The notes under the pieces: model-generated | Told to the model about the DNA's origin: nothing | Databases searched by the model: none | The model's input: only the letters and a program-made list of their open reading frames with translations | Part shown: in pieces, positions 54,423 to 63,824 of the stretch | Layout of the letters: the number at the start of each line of letters is the position of its first letter | Position numbering within the stretch: the stretch's first letter is position 1 | Made by a program: the position numbers and the translations under genes | Source: Rivularia sp. MS3 | GTDB taxonomy: Bacteria > Cyanobacteriota > Cyanobacteriia > Cyanobacteriales > Nostocaceae | Length of the DNA stretch: 64,000 nucleotides | NCBI GenBank assembly: GCA_019192545.1 | Contig: JAHCMI010000036.1 | Coordinates: 1-64,000 of the forward strand | Reading direction: 5' to 3'

Positions 54423-55895
54423 TTATTCGTTTCTAGTTTGATAGGGATAAGCTTTCTGGCTAACTTTTGTATCTGCTAATAAGGCAACGGAGACTCCTGA
54501 ATGCAATTTTCTTGTTTGTTCGAGAATTTGCTCGACATCTTCTTCTGATAGCCTTTGGACGTAATTAATTTTGATTTCTTCCAAGAAGTCGATTAATAAA
54601 TTTTGTATTTCTGAAAGTACCTGTTTTTTTTGGATTTCGGTAGTAAAAGATTCTGAGAAACTTTTGACTAATTGACTTGAGAGTTTCGCCGAAACTGGAT
54701 CTTCTGCTGCCGATACTAAAGCTTGATAGAGATTTGTGGCAATTTGAGTCGCTAACTGTTGGCTTAGCTGAGCTTGCATTTGCCCGAATCCGGGCAGATT
54801 GCGGAAATTTCGATAAATTGGAGATTGGTTTAAGGCACTATCTATATTGTGTTGTAAAAGTGCAATTATTTCCGGCTGGATTTTTGGCATTACTTGGTGA
54901 ATAATCGTTTGTACGAAAATTCCCCCCAAGGCTTCTATTTCATTGATATTATTGATATCCACATAGGGACTCAAGGTTTGACTTTTTTGCAGCCAGCGAG
55001 TTAAGTCTCCTCGTTTGACTGAATTTTGAGTTTGATTTATGACTCGTACTACTACTATTTGGGTTATTTCTTCAGCAAAATTAGCTACTATTCCTTGCTG
55101 AGCTTGATGCCGCAGGTTTTGTAAATTTAATAACTCTGCTTTTTCTAAACGAAGTAATACAGGTATGATTCGCAACCAACGCCAAACGGGTAGCACTAAA
55201 AACAAATCGTACCAGTGCCATAAAATTGCATTTAACCAGCTAAATCCAGAATGGCGGCGTTTTACATAATAGCTACGTGCCAATAATACAAGTGCAAAGA
55301 AAATGACGAATAGTAAATCAATAATCCAAAATCTATCTATAAATTCTCCATTTTCTCCAATGCTGCGATAGTAGTTAGTAGCTATTAATGGTTTAATTTT
55401 TTGATTAAAAAATGTTAACTCTTTATCTAAACCCTGTTGCAATAAATATTCTTGAGTCCAAAAAGTAGAAAAAGCGCGTTTTGAAGATTCGTTATCTAGA
55501 TGTTCGCGCATTCTATTTTTGATTTTCTCTAAAGTGCCGCTTTTTGAAACTGCTGCAAATGGATTATTTTCTATCATTTCTACGCTTAAATTGCGTAATT
55601 CTTCTAGCTTTTCTACTGATTCTGCGGAGAATTTTTCTGTTCCCCCCACAAGAGATTCTAATTCTTCTACAGTTCTCAAATAATTCTCCGTTTCTCTATG
55701 AGGTTCAATTCCTTTAATGGGGTCATATATTTTTTGAATCTGAGGCAATTTACGTAAATAAAAATCACGCCACCCAATGTAAGTAATATCAAATAATACC
55801 AATCCTAAATTTATCGTCGCTGTAAGCGCTATAAATCTTTCAAACCATAGATTTTTATTTCTCGAACTCTTTTTCATCAATTTTCTATTTGTCAT
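54423..55895 (-). CDS. Conserved membrane protein with channel-like segments
   Basis: 490 residues. Membrane segments: ~20-40 ('FERFIALTATINLGLVLFDITYI'), ~190-208 ('IIDLLFVIFFALVLLARS') and ~222-240 ('LNAILWHWYDLFLVLPVWRWLRIIPVLLRL'), with a ~145-residue helical loop between the first two. The segment 'WYDLFLVLPVWRWLRIIPVLLRL' has the Arg-spaced look of an S3-S4 voltage-sensor unit. The C-terminal ~250 residues are soluble, helical and Gln/Ile-rich. No pore selectivity motif is visible, so channel activity is not claimed. I recall this as a cyanobacterial conserved membrane protein; function unknown. Upstream of rimP on the same strand. Confidence 0.65.
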   Translation of the reverse strand: MTNRKLMKKSSRNKNLWFERFIALTATINLGLVLFDITYIGWRDFYLRKLPQIQKIYDPIKGIEPHRETENYLRTVEELESLVGGTEKFSAESVEKLEELRNLSVEMIENNPFAAVSKSGTLEKIKNRMREHLDNESSKRAFSTFWTQEYLLQQGLDKELTFFNQKIKPLIATNYYRSIGENGEFIDRFWIIDLLFVIFFALVLLARSYYVKRRHSGFSWLNAILWHWYDLFLVLPVWRWLRIIPVLLRLEKAELLNLQNLRHQAQQGIVANFAEEITQIVVVRVINQTQNSVKRGDLTRWLQKSQTLSPYVDINNINEIEALGGIFVQTIIHQVMPKIQPEIIALLQHNIDSALNQSPIYRNFRNLPGFGQMQAQLSQQLATQIATNLYQALVSAAEDPVSAKLSSQLVKSFSESFTTEIQKKQVLSEIQNLLIDFLEEIKINYVQRLSEEDVEQILEQTRKLHSGVSVALLADTKVSQKAYPYQTRNE

Positions 55896-56257
55896 TTATC
55901 CAATCAGTACTTCCACATATTTTGCATTAAACGAAAAGTATTATATTTAATCGCCGTCAATGATTCGATAATATTTATTACAAGGCAAAATAGATAATTT
56001 TATGTGTATTTTGCGTCATTGAAATAATGCGTATTCGGCAAAAAATAAATTATTGATACAAGCTTTACAAAATACATCTATAGGAAGATGACAAAAATAT
56101 TTATAGCGATGCATTTAAAATAATTACAAAAAAAATTAATTGAGAAAAAAATGATTAATAATTAAAGAAAAAATTGATAAAAATAGCTTAAATAAATTTA
56201 AAATGCAGCTGTACGGCTTAAAGATACTGCCGATTTTAATGACTCGGAGTTTTAATC
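55896..56257. other. Divergent intergenic region, no gene seen
   Basis: 362 bp, strongly AT-rich, between the channel-like gene and the peptidoglycan-binding gene. No ORF or clear hairpin. Confidence 0.5.
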
Positions 56258-57040
56258 ATGTGGTGTGAGTTTAGCAATAAGAATATCAGTGTAGTGGCTG
56301 CCTGCATAATTGTCAGCGGTGTAGCCGTTTCAAATACAGTTTTTGCCGCTCGTCAGCGTAATTATACTCCACGAGAATTTCGTTCCGTTTTGTACGGATT
56401 GGGATATAACGTGAGAGTTTCAGAAGCGCCTTTGACAGATGCTCAAACAAGAAAAGCAATCCGCGAATTTCAGCGAGGATACAAAATAGGAGTTGATGGT
56501 ATTGCAGGGCCAAATACTCAAAATCTAGCGGCTGAAATTGTTAAGAGTCTCAAGTACAACTTAAATTTGGTTGCTAATCCCGATCCCGAATTAACTATTA
56601 ATCAATTTTACGGGCCGAGAACCCAAGAAGTAGTTAAGAGTTATCAGGAACAGTTAGAACTTCAACAAAGTGGAATCGCCGATTTAGCTTTACGACAAAG
56701 ATTAAATCAGCAGGCAAAAGAAAACCAAGAACAACCAACCCCAGAAGCAACACCAACGCCAACTGCGACACCAGAACCGACACCATCACCAACAGCAACC
56801 CCAGAAGTTACCCCAACTCCTGTGATACCAGAAGCAACGCCAACACCAACCCCGACAGTAACACCGATACCGGAGGTAACACCAATACCAACACCAACCG
56901 AAACATCAAGCCCGACACCATCACCAACGGCAACTCCGGAAGTGACCCCAACTCCTGTCATACCCTCGCCAACTCCTACACCTACGGCATCGCCTGATGA
57001 TGAAGCAACACCAGTTCCTACGCCTACAGAATCACCGTAA
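56258..57040 (+). CDS. Exported peptidoglycan-binding protein with Pro/Thr repeat tail
   Basis: 260 residues. Signal-like N-terminus ([30 protein letters not shown], cleavage ~30). Peptidoglycan-binding domain 1 at ~36-85 ('[48 protein letters not shown]') and a second, less exact copy at ~100-150 ('[31 protein letters not shown]'). Residues ~160-260 are P-T-x repeats ([14 protein letters not shown]), an extended cell-wall-spanning or glycosylated stalk. Probably wall-attached; no enzymatic domain. The DNA of the tail is a degenerate minisatellite. Confidence 0.83.
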   Translation: MWCEFSNKNISVVAACIIVSGVAVSNTVFAARQRNYTPREFRSVLYGLGYNVRVSEAPLTDAQTRKAIREFQRGYKIGVDGIAGPNTQNLAAEIVKSLKYNLNLVANPDPELTINQFYGPRTQEVVKSYQEQLELQQSGIADLALRQRLNQQAKENQEQPTPEATPTPTATPEPTPSPTATPEVTPTPVIPEATPTPTPTVTPIPEVTPIPTPTETSSPTPSPTATPEVTPTPVIPSPTPTPTASPDDEATPVPTPTESP

Positions 57041-57082
57041 AGTTGAGGTTAAAGGTCAAAGGAGAGTTAAGAGTTAGGAGTA

Positions 57083-57128
57083 ATTAATTTCTCTCCCTCT
57101 CTCCCTCTCTCCCTCTCTCCCTCTCCCT
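57083..57128. repeat. (CTCTCCC)n heptameric tract
   Basis: About six 7-bp CTCTCCC units between convergent genes, next to a GTTAGGAGT-type repeat (57068-57082). Another heptameric array of the window. Confidence 0.85.
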
Positions 57129-57130
57129 TC

Positions 57131-58018
57131 TTAACCGTTTGGCTCTTCCATCGGTCTACCTTTGGGAACCGGAAGCAGCGGACGACGGTCATCATAAGGC
57201 ATTGGGATGTACTGCACCGAAGGTCTTCCACCTTGAGGTTGCGGGTACAACTCCATCAGGTCGTAGACAATTCGGGGCAGTCCAACTGTAACGGGCAGCC
57301 CCATTTCCGTTGCTTCTTCTACTGTTACTGGATAATCGTGGGTTACTTGCCCGCTTGTCAAAGCTTGAACAATGTTTTCGATATTTTCCGGTTTGACTTT
57401 TTGCTTGGGAATGCAATCTTGAAGTAAAGTTCTGACAAAACGCTGTACTTGGTTCATGGCTTTGCGCGATAAGTCAGCCATAATCAAGGTTTGGTCATCT
57501 ACTTCACCGATAGGTTTATCTTCAGCAACTTTAATAATGCTTGCAGCTGGATAATTACCGAGTTGAGGATCTACCGGGCCGAGAACTGCGTTTTCGTCCA
57601 TAATAATTTCATCGGCAGCAAGAGCTAGCATTGTACCTCCACTCATCGCATAATGAGGTACAAAAACGGTAACTTTGGCTTGATGGCGAATTAAAGCTCT
57701 GGCTATTTGTTCGGTTGCTAAAACCAAGCCACCAGGAGTATGCAAAATTAGATCGATGGGAACATCTGGTGGAGTTAACCGAATTGCCCGAAGAATTTTT
57801 TCTGAATCTTCGATAGTAATGTAGCGTGAAATTGGCACTCCCAAGAAACTGATAGACTCTTGACGATGAATGAGCAGAATTACTCTACTTTTACGTTTTT
57901 GCTGAAACTCATCAATACTGCTAAAGCGACGATACTCCATTTTACGCTTCTGCCAAATCGGTTGTATGGAAGAAAGCAGCAGAAAAATCCAAAATATATC
58001 GAAAATACCAAAATTCAT
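57131..58018 (-). CDS. SDH-type Clp-fold serine protease with N-terminal membrane anchor
   Basis: 295 residues. Residues ~3-24 (FGIFDIFWIFLLLSSIQPIW) are a membrane anchor. Core ~45-235: 'VPIDLILHTPGGLVLATEQIARALIRHQ', 'HYAMSGGTMLALAADEIIMDENAVLGPVDPQLGNYPA' with the likely nucleophile Ser in M-S-G-G, and His-Asp in 'GQVTHDYPVTVEEATEMGLPV'. It matches the SDH (Ser-Asp-His) ClpP-class protease family found in cyanobacteria, probably a membrane-associated peptidase. The C-terminus is Pro/Arg-rich. Compare the soluble relative at 43414-44364. Confidence 0.85.
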   Translation of the reverse strand: MNFGIFDIFWIFLLLSSIQPIWQKRKMEYRRFSSIDEFQQKRKSRVILLIHRQESISFLGVPISRYITIEDSEKILRAIRLTPPDVPIDLILHTPGGLVLATEQIARALIRHQAKVTVFVPHYAMSGGTMLALAADEIIMDENAVLGPVDPQLGNYPAASIIKVAEDKPIGEVDDQTLIMADLSRKAMNQVQRFVRTLLQDCIPKQKVKPENIENIVQALTSGQVTHDYPVTVEEATEMGLPVTVGLPRIVYDLMELYPQPQGGRPSVQYIPMPYDDRRPLLPVPKGRPMEEPNG

Positions 58019-58120
58019 AAAGCAAAGTGTGAGATTTAACTGTTTACGTGATTTATTCTCACAATTTTCGGTAATTAGGATGTCTATCTGAAGAGACAGT
58101 TATCTATGAACAGCGAACAG

Positions 58121-59929
58121 TTAATAATTGTCTACCTCACCTTGCCAAATCTTGATCGTGCTGTCATCGCTACCGCTTACTAAAGTCTTGCTATCAGGAC
58201 TAACAGCGACCGAGCGAACGTAATTAGCATGACCTTTCAAGGTACAGATTTCGTTACCCGTACTCATTTGCCAAATTTTGATACTTTTATCCCAACTACC
58301 GCTGACTAGAAATTGTCTATCTGGACTCAATGCTACCGTCGATACTGTATCGGAATGACCTGTATAAGTACAAATTTCTTTACCTGTACTTACTTCCCAT
58401 AGCTTAATAGTGTTGTCTGAGCTACCACTTAATAAGATTGTCCCATCTTGACTGTAGGCTAAAGAGTTGACAAATAAAGAATGACCCGTTAGGGTGCGAA
58501 TTTCTCTACCGGTACTTGCTTGCCATATTTTGATTGTGTAATCAGCACTGGCGCTAGCTAAAAACTGTTCCTCTGGACTCCATGCAATCGAGCAAACTGA
58601 ATCGGAATGTCCCCTCAGAACGCCAATTTCTTTACCTGTATTTAGCTGCCACAATTTGATAGTGGAATCGGCGCTACCGCTTGCGAGCAGTTGACCATCT
58701 GGGCTAAAAGCAAGGGTATTTACGCAGCTATTATGACCTTTGATAGTGCAAATTTGTCTACCCGTACTTACTGACCATAATTTAATCGTTTCATCCCAAC
58801 TGCCGCTAGCGAGAATTTTTCCATCGTGGCTAAAAACAACGGTGTCAACTATACCTGAATGACCTGAAAACCAACGTCCCAATTGACGCAACAGCTTTCT
58901 GCTTTCTAGTTCCCATAATTTAATAGTTTTGTCGCTGCTAGCACTAGCAAGAAGTTGACCATCCCGACTGATGCTAACTGCATGGATCATACTAGTATGC
59001 GCCTTGAGAGTATGTACGCATTTCCATGTATGGGGAAAAAGCGATTTTCTGGAGGGTGTAACAATTTGTGTCGGGGGTACTACTCTTAAATCTTTACTGT
59101 CATCAATAGGTTTTTCAAGTAATTGCAACCATTCTGTTACGGATTGGGGACGATAATTAGCATTTAGTGCCATTCCCCGCATTATTGCTTGGTTGGTTCT
59201 GTCGCTGAGGTGAGGGTTTAAATCTTGTGGTGGTTTTAATAAAGTGTTTTTATTTCTATTCTCGGCGCTTGTAGGAATAACTGCTGTCAGTAATGTGTAT
59301 AAAGTGGCAGCTAAGGCGTAAACATCTATAAATTCTCCCCGTAATGCCTCGCTTTGATATTGTTCTGGAGGTGCAAAACCGGGAGTACGATACACTGTAT
59401 GTTTTTGCACTTCATTGGGAATAAATTCCCTAGCTATACCAAAGTCAATAATTACTGCTTCTGCTTTACCTTGGCGAATAATAATGTTACTAGGTTTTAT
59501 GTCTCGATGCACTAAACCTCGACGATGAATAACTTGCAAAGCATCACCAATTTGCTGAATGTATTGCAGTGCTTCTGTTTCGGATAATACACCCCTTCGC
59601 CGTAAATATTTGCCTAAATCTTCGCCTTCGATGTACTCCATAGCGATGCAAGGATAATTTCCTTCATCAAAAACTGTTTTGATTTCGACTATATGGGGGT
59701 GCCGACATACAGATAATCTTACGCCTTCATCGTGAAAGTCTTGTAATATTTTATTTCGGTATGGTTTCCAAGCGGGATTTTCAAGAATATCTTCTCGAAG
59801 AGTTTTGATAACTCGTAATTCGCTACGTTGATTTTTAGCAAGATAGGTTATACCCATTCCGCCTTCGCCAAGAATATTTTCAATTATGTAGCGATCGTCA
59901 AATAACTTTTTCCCCCTCTGCCAGACCAT
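58121..59929 (-). CDS. Serine/threonine protein kinase with seven WD40 repeats
   Basis: 602 residues. Kinase domain ~10-275: G-loop GEGGMG at 21-26, Lys42, 'HRDIKPSN' with Asp143, DFG at 162-164, and 'TPGFAPPEQY' activation segment; all catalytic residues are present. A linker (~280-305) leads to seven WD40 repeats (~308-598; each G-H-x-x-V...W-D/xxIKLW), enough for one complete beta-propeller. Cytoplasmic; the propeller probably binds substrates or partners. This kinase-WD40 fusion is common in filamentous cyanobacteria. Confidence 0.95.
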   Translation of the reverse strand: MVWQRGKKLFDDRYIIENILGEGGMGITYLAKNQRSELRVIKTLREDILENPAWKPYRNKILQDFHDEGVRLSVCRHPHIVEIKTVFDEGNYPCIAMEYIEGEDLGKYLRRRGVLSETEALQYIQQIGDALQVIHRRGLVHRDIKPSNIIIRQGKAEAVIIDFGIAREFIPNEVQKHTVYRTPGFAPPEQYQSEALRGEFIDVYALAATLYTLLTAVIPTSAENRNKNTLLKPPQDLNPHLSDRTNQAIMRGMALNANYRPQSVTEWLQLLEKPIDDSKDLRVVPPTQIVTPSRKSLFPHTWKCVHTLKAHTSMIHAVSISRDGQLLASASSDKTIKLWELESRKLLRQLGRWFSGHSGIVDTVVFSHDGKILASGSWDETIKLWSVSTGRQICTIKGHNSCVNTLAFSPDGQLLASGSADSTIKLWQLNTGKEIGVLRGHSDSVCSIAWSPEEQFLASASADYTIKIWQASTGREIRTLTGHSLFVNSLAYSQDGTILLSGSSDNTIKLWEVSTGKEICTYTGHSDTVSTVALSPDRQFLVSGSWDKSIKIWQMSTGNEICTLKGHANYVRSVAVSPDSKTLVSGSDDSTIKIWQGEVDNY

Positions 59930-60401
59930 TGGTGAAAACTACCATTTACTGGTATTTATTTTTGCACAATTTTCTATGTTTGGTTTGTGAATTTCATTAA
60001 GTAACGGTAAATTAATCAATTTGAGACTCCCGAAGTTTAAAAATCCCAGTATAAGAATATTTTTTGACTCCTTATTCATTCACCACTGATGCCAAACAGG
60101 ATATTTTCTCCACGTAAAGATAAAGATAAAGTAAATTTTGTCTGAATGCGCTTGCGGTATTTACTGATTATTGATTGAATTAGCCCATACGATACATAAA
60201 CTGCAAGTCAAAAACATAAAATCCAATTCGCTAATGCACTGCGATCGATATTTAAATAATGGATAATTTGTTTTTTGAAATTACCTTTCCTTATTGTTGG
60301 AAAAATACGGTTTTGGTATTTAGAATTATGACTTGCAATGCCAGTTTATATAACAGCAAATTGAGACAAATAAATTTAAATCACGAGGAGTTAATCGGAA
60401 A
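59930..60401. other. Divergent intergenic region, no gene seen
   Basis: 472 bp between the WD40 kinase and the CHRD gene. AT-rich; GAGGAG upstream of the ATG at 60402 is a ribosome-binding site. No other feature is supported. Confidence 0.5.
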
Positions 60402-61046
60402 ATGAAAAATAGATACAAGTATTTGTTAGGGTTAGCTGTAGCTACAATGTCTTTCGCAATGGTAAATCCGGTTGAAGCAGCTACCTTATTCAGTACAAAA
60501 TTAAATTCTAGTTTAGTTCCAGATGTGAATTCAAGCGCTACAGGAAATGCAAAATTTATATTAAATGATTCTGAAGATGAACTGAAGTACGAAATTGAAG
60601 TTCTGGGAAGTATAGCTAATTTAGGAGCAGAAAATTCGGGAAATAAAATCACTAAAATTCATCTTCATGTCATTGAAGGTAATGAATTTAGAAATGGTGA
60701 AATATTTGATGATGGCAAACACGTTTTTAATGTATATACGCCTGATGATAACGACTTACAAATAGTTCAAGATGATGGGAAAGTTGTTTTTAAAGGTATG
60801 TGGGATGAAAACGATTTTGTTCCTGAAAATCCCGGCTTACTTGATAACAGGAAATTAAAAAATCAATTAGGTAATCTATTTGCTGGTAATCTATTTGTGA
60901 ACGTTCACACTGCAAACAATCCTAGTTCCGAAATTCGAGGAATTATCAAGCAAGTACCTGAGTACAATGGTTCTTTAGCATTCCTAATTGCTGGCTGTAC
61001 TTATTTATTATGGAATCAGAAGAAATTAAAGAAAACTGAGAACTAA
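60402..61046 (+). CDS. Exported CHRD-domain protein with PEP-CTERM-like tail
   Basis: 214 residues. Signal peptide 1-26 (ends VNPVEA). CHRD domain ~28-185: 'TLFSTKLNSSLVPDVNSSATGNAKFILNDSEDELKYEIEVLG', 'KITKIHLHVI', 'NLFVNVHTANNPSSEIRGIIKQ'. The end, 'VPEYNGSLAFLIAGCTYLLWNQKKLKK', looks like a PEP-CTERM sorting signal: a V-P-E-x motif, a hydrophobic segment and a basic tail, with Tyr in place of Pro. PEP-CTERM proteins are sorted by exosortase and probably shown at the surface; no exosortase gene is seen here. Function unknown. Confidence 0.8.
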   Translation: MKNRYKYLLGLAVATMSFAMVNPVEAATLFSTKLNSSLVPDVNSSATGNAKFILNDSEDELKYEIEVLGSIANLGAENSGNKITKIHLHVIEGNEFRNGEIFDDGKHVFNVYTPDDNDLQIVQDDGKVVFKGMWDENDFVPENPGLLDNRKLKNQLGNLFAGNLFVNVHTANNPSSEIRGIIKQVPEYNGSLAFLIAGCTYLLWNQKKLKKTEN

Positions 61047-61563
61047 TTATATTTTTTAGTCCTCTAATTCTCGCTTTGCACCTTCTAAGCGGGTAATACG
61101 CTTCGCTGCATGTCCACTAGGACATGCTTTTATTTGCTGTAAATATCAAGCAAGTAAAATACTCGCACTGCCATCATACATATTTAAAACTTACGCAATC
61201 GAAAGTATGGGTTTGTGCGTTAATGTTTAGGAGGCGCATTTCTTATCACAAATCCATTAAAGTTAATCTGATGAAACACTAAGTTGAGAAATATTACTTA
61301 AATATAAAAAAATCAGCTAACCATTTATTAATATATTAAAATTCAATATATCAATCACAATTTGCTTCCTAACAATTCTCTAAAAAAATATTCCAGTTAG
61401 CTGGATAAACGATTCAACTTAGACAATTAAGATGTAATTGTTTATAAATTCAAGCATTATCCAGAATAGTTTAAATTGCCTTTGTAATGATTAATGTTAG
61501 TCATTATCTGAGTTATTTAAGCATGAATGAATTACTGTTTGGAAATCTTTACAATTTGTTAAA
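61047..61563. other. Intergenic region with a terminator, no gene seen
   Basis: 517 bp. Contains the CHRD-gene terminator (61108-61131) and AT-rich sequence. No ORF supported. Confidence 0.55.
61108..61131 (+). terminator. Intrinsic terminator after the CHRD gene
   Basis: GCATGTCC (61108-61115), loop ACTA, GGACATGC (61120-61127), then TTTTATTTG. Eight perfect pairs, 62 bp past the stop. Confidence 0.85.
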
Positions 61564-62496
61564 ATGTTTTACAAACTGTTGAAAAATTTACGATTAAAAC
61601 AAAAGCTTACAGTTTTACTGTTAATGATTTTAATTGTAGGAGTTAGCGTTAGTGGATTCGCTTTATCTTTCGTGCTTAGACAAAATGCTAAGCGGGAAAT
61701 TGCAAACACGGCTTTGATTTTAATGGAAACGATGAGTTCGGTTCGTAATTACACGAGTACTCAAATTAATCCAGAATTGAAAGAGAAATTAGCAACAACT
61801 TTTTTACCTCAAAGCGTACCTGCTTATTCGGCTAGAGAAGTATTTGAAAATTTACGACAAAAAAGAGAATATAAAGACTTTTTCTATAAAGAAGCAACCC
61901 TCAATCCTACTAATCTTCGAGATAAAGCCGATAGTTTTGAAACCAAAATTGTCGAGCGTTTCAGGAATAAAAACAAATCAGAGTTGAGCGGTTTTCGTTC
62001 GCTTCCCGGTGGAGATATTTTCTATATTGCTCGTCCGTTAGCGGTAAATAAACAAAGTTGTTTGGCATGTCACAGTACAGTTGATGCCGCACCTCCAAGC
62101 ATGATAGAGCGTTACGGTACCGCTCATGGATTTGGGTGGAAGTTGAATGAAATAGTGGGCGCTCAAATAATTTCAGTTCCTGCGGATATAGTTATTCAAA
62201 AGGCTAACCAATCTTCTGTGGTAATTATCGGGATTGTATCGATTGTTTTTGTTGCAGTGATTGTATTAGTAAATGTGTTTTTGAATCGACAAGTTATACT
62301 TCCGCTCAAGCGGATTACTCGTGTTGCTGAGGAAGTTAGTACCGGACATATGGAAGCCGAATTTGGTCAGGTATCTAATGACGAAATAGGTAATCTTGCA
62401 AGAGCTTTTAAAAGAATGAAGTTGAGTTTAGAGATGGCAATGAAAAGACTTAAAAAGACTAATAATGCTAATAAAAATACGGGAGGAACTATTTAA
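61564..62496 (+). CDS. DUF3365-type haem-binding sensor with HAMP domain
   Basis: 310 residues. Membrane segments ~15-38 and ~218-240 enclose an extracytoplasmic domain with CLACH (C-x-x-C-H) at 166-170 in 'RPLAVNKQSCLACHSTVDAAPPSMIERYG', the haem-attachment pattern of the DUF3365 (Tll0287-like) family. A HAMP linker follows (~241-294, 'VILPLKRITRVAEEVSTGHMEAEFGQVSNDEIGNLARAF'). No kinase, methyl-accepting or cyclase output domain follows the HAMP, so it may signal through a partner. A Ser/Thr kinase gene lies convergent 89 bp away. Confidence 0.9.
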   Translation: MFYKLLKNLRLKQKLTVLLLMILIVGVSVSGFALSFVLRQNAKREIANTALILMETMSSVRNYTSTQINPELKEKLATTFLPQSVPAYSAREVFENLRQKREYKDFFYKEATLNPTNLRDKADSFETKIVERFRNKNKSELSGFRSLPGGDIFYIARPLAVNKQSCLACHSTVDAAPPSMIERYGTAHGFGWKLNEIVGAQIISVPADIVIQKANQSSVVIIGIVSIVFVAVIVLVNVFLNRQVILPLKRITRVAEEVSTGHMEAEFGQVSNDEIGNLARAFKRMKLSLEMAMKRLKKTNNANKNTGGTI

Positions 62497-62585
62497 TCCG
62501 AACGCTGCGATAATTAAAAGGTGATAGTTAATAATGTTGCTTTTTTTACAGGTTTGTTGATATCTCAAATTGTTATCGCTGATAA

Positions 62586-63824
62586 TTAAGAATGTCCGGA
62601 AAATATTCGCCTTGTAAATTCAATCGCCATTTGGGAATCAGAAATTTCTTTTGCTAATAATTCTACGAATTGATGCGGTGTTGCTTGAGGGTTTGTTGCT
62701 AATACATCTTCTACAATCAGATTTGCCATTGGTCCGATGTAGTAAGCTAACTGTTGCTGAGTATTGTCTATAAAAGAGCTAGTCAGCAAGTTCAACTGAT
62801 GTTGGTTGGAATTATTTTGCAAATTGTCTGGGAAGTCAGCTGTTGTTGGTTGGATTTGTTGATGAGAGTTATGTATACCAAAGCTATTAGGTTGATATTC
62901 AATTACTGTTGGAGCTTCGTAAAAATATTGTGAGGATGAAACTGCTGGCTGCGCTCCAAGCTGTTGGAGTTGTATAATAACTTCTTTGGTTGTTTGGTAG
63001 CGCGCTTTAGGCGTATCCGCTAACATTTTATCAAGTATCCGCGCCAAGCCATCGCTGATGTTGGCATGTATACGCCAATTCCAATCAAGTGAATATCTAT
63101 CCATCAAATACGATGGATTTTTTCCAGTAAGTAATACTACAGCCGTTACTCCTAATGCGTAAATATCGCTGCTTGGGGAACATAAACCCAAACTAATTTG
63201 TTCTCGAGGTGCATATCCGACTTTTCCGACAAGAGACATATCACCAGCAAATGGGCTTTGATTAAGCTTGGTAGCTTCGTTGAGTTGAGCTATTTGCTTC
63301 CCCACGCCAAAATCAATCAGTACGGGTAAATTTTCGCCTTCAGGCAACATAATATTGTCGGGAGAAATATCTCGATGAATGACTTGATGTTGGTGAACGT
63401 ATTCTAAGATTGATAATAAATTTTTTAGCCAGAATATGACTTCATTTTCTGAAAATGATTCTCCTTGACGTTGGCGTTCTTGCAATAACATGGAATAGGT
63501 TTTACCATTCACATATTCTTGAACTAAAAACAGCCGACCTTCTCCTTCAAAACAAGCTAAAAAGCGCGGTATTTGAGGATGCTGTAATTGATGAAGAATT
63601 TTTGCTTCTCTTTTGAATAAATTGCGACATTTTTCGAGTCCGTTGCTACCAGTACCGAAGGGAGCAAATTCTTTAAGGACGCAAGGCTCATTAAAACGCC
63701 GCGTATCATAAGCTAAGTAAGTTCGTCCAAGTCCCCCTTGCCCCAGCATCTTTTGGATGATATAACGATTGTCAATTAAAGTCTCAGCAGCTATTTCTGG
63801 TTTGCTAAGGGGAGGCACAGACAT
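62586..63824 (-). CDS. Serine/threonine protein kinase with C-terminal helical domain
   Basis: 412 residues. Kinase domain ~20-290: G-loop GQGGLG at 28-33, Lys51, catalytic 'HRDISPDN' (150-157; Ser in place of the usual Lys at position +2), DFG at 171-173, 'VGYAPREQI' in the activation segment. The middle (~295-345) is Gln/Asn-rich. The C-terminal ~60 residues ('LAYYIGPMANLIVEDVLATNPQATPHQFVELLAKEISDSQMAIEFTRRIF') form a small helical domain seen in other bacterial Ser/Thr kinases and FHA proteins, which I believe is DUF8082-like. Cytoplasmic. It is convergent with the DUF3365-HAMP gene. Confidence 0.93.
   Translation of the reverse strand: MSVPPLSKPEIAAETLIDNRYIIQKMLGQGGLGRTYLAYDTRRFNEPCVLKEFAPFGTGSNGLEKCRNLFKREAKILHQLQHPQIPRFLACFEGEGRLFLVQEYVNGKTYSMLLQERQRQGESFSENEVIFWLKNLLSILEYVHQHQVIHRDISPDNIMLPEGENLPVLIDFGVGKQIAQLNEATKLNQSPFAGDMSLVGKVGYAPREQISLGLCSPSSDIYALGVTAVVLLTGKNPSYLMDRYSLDWNWRIHANISDGLARILDKMLADTPKARYQTTKEVIIQLQQLGAQPAVSSSQYFYEAPTVIEYQPNSFGIHNSHQQIQPTTADFPDNLQNNSNQHQLNLLTSSFIDNTQQQLAYYIGPMANLIVEDVLATNPQATPHQFVELLAKEISDSQMAIEFTRRIFSGHS

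Noticed and set aside
56707-56961. Gly/Val-rich minus-strand frame opposite the Pro/Thr tail
   Set aside because: Mirror of the P-T repeat coding strand; no independent evidence.
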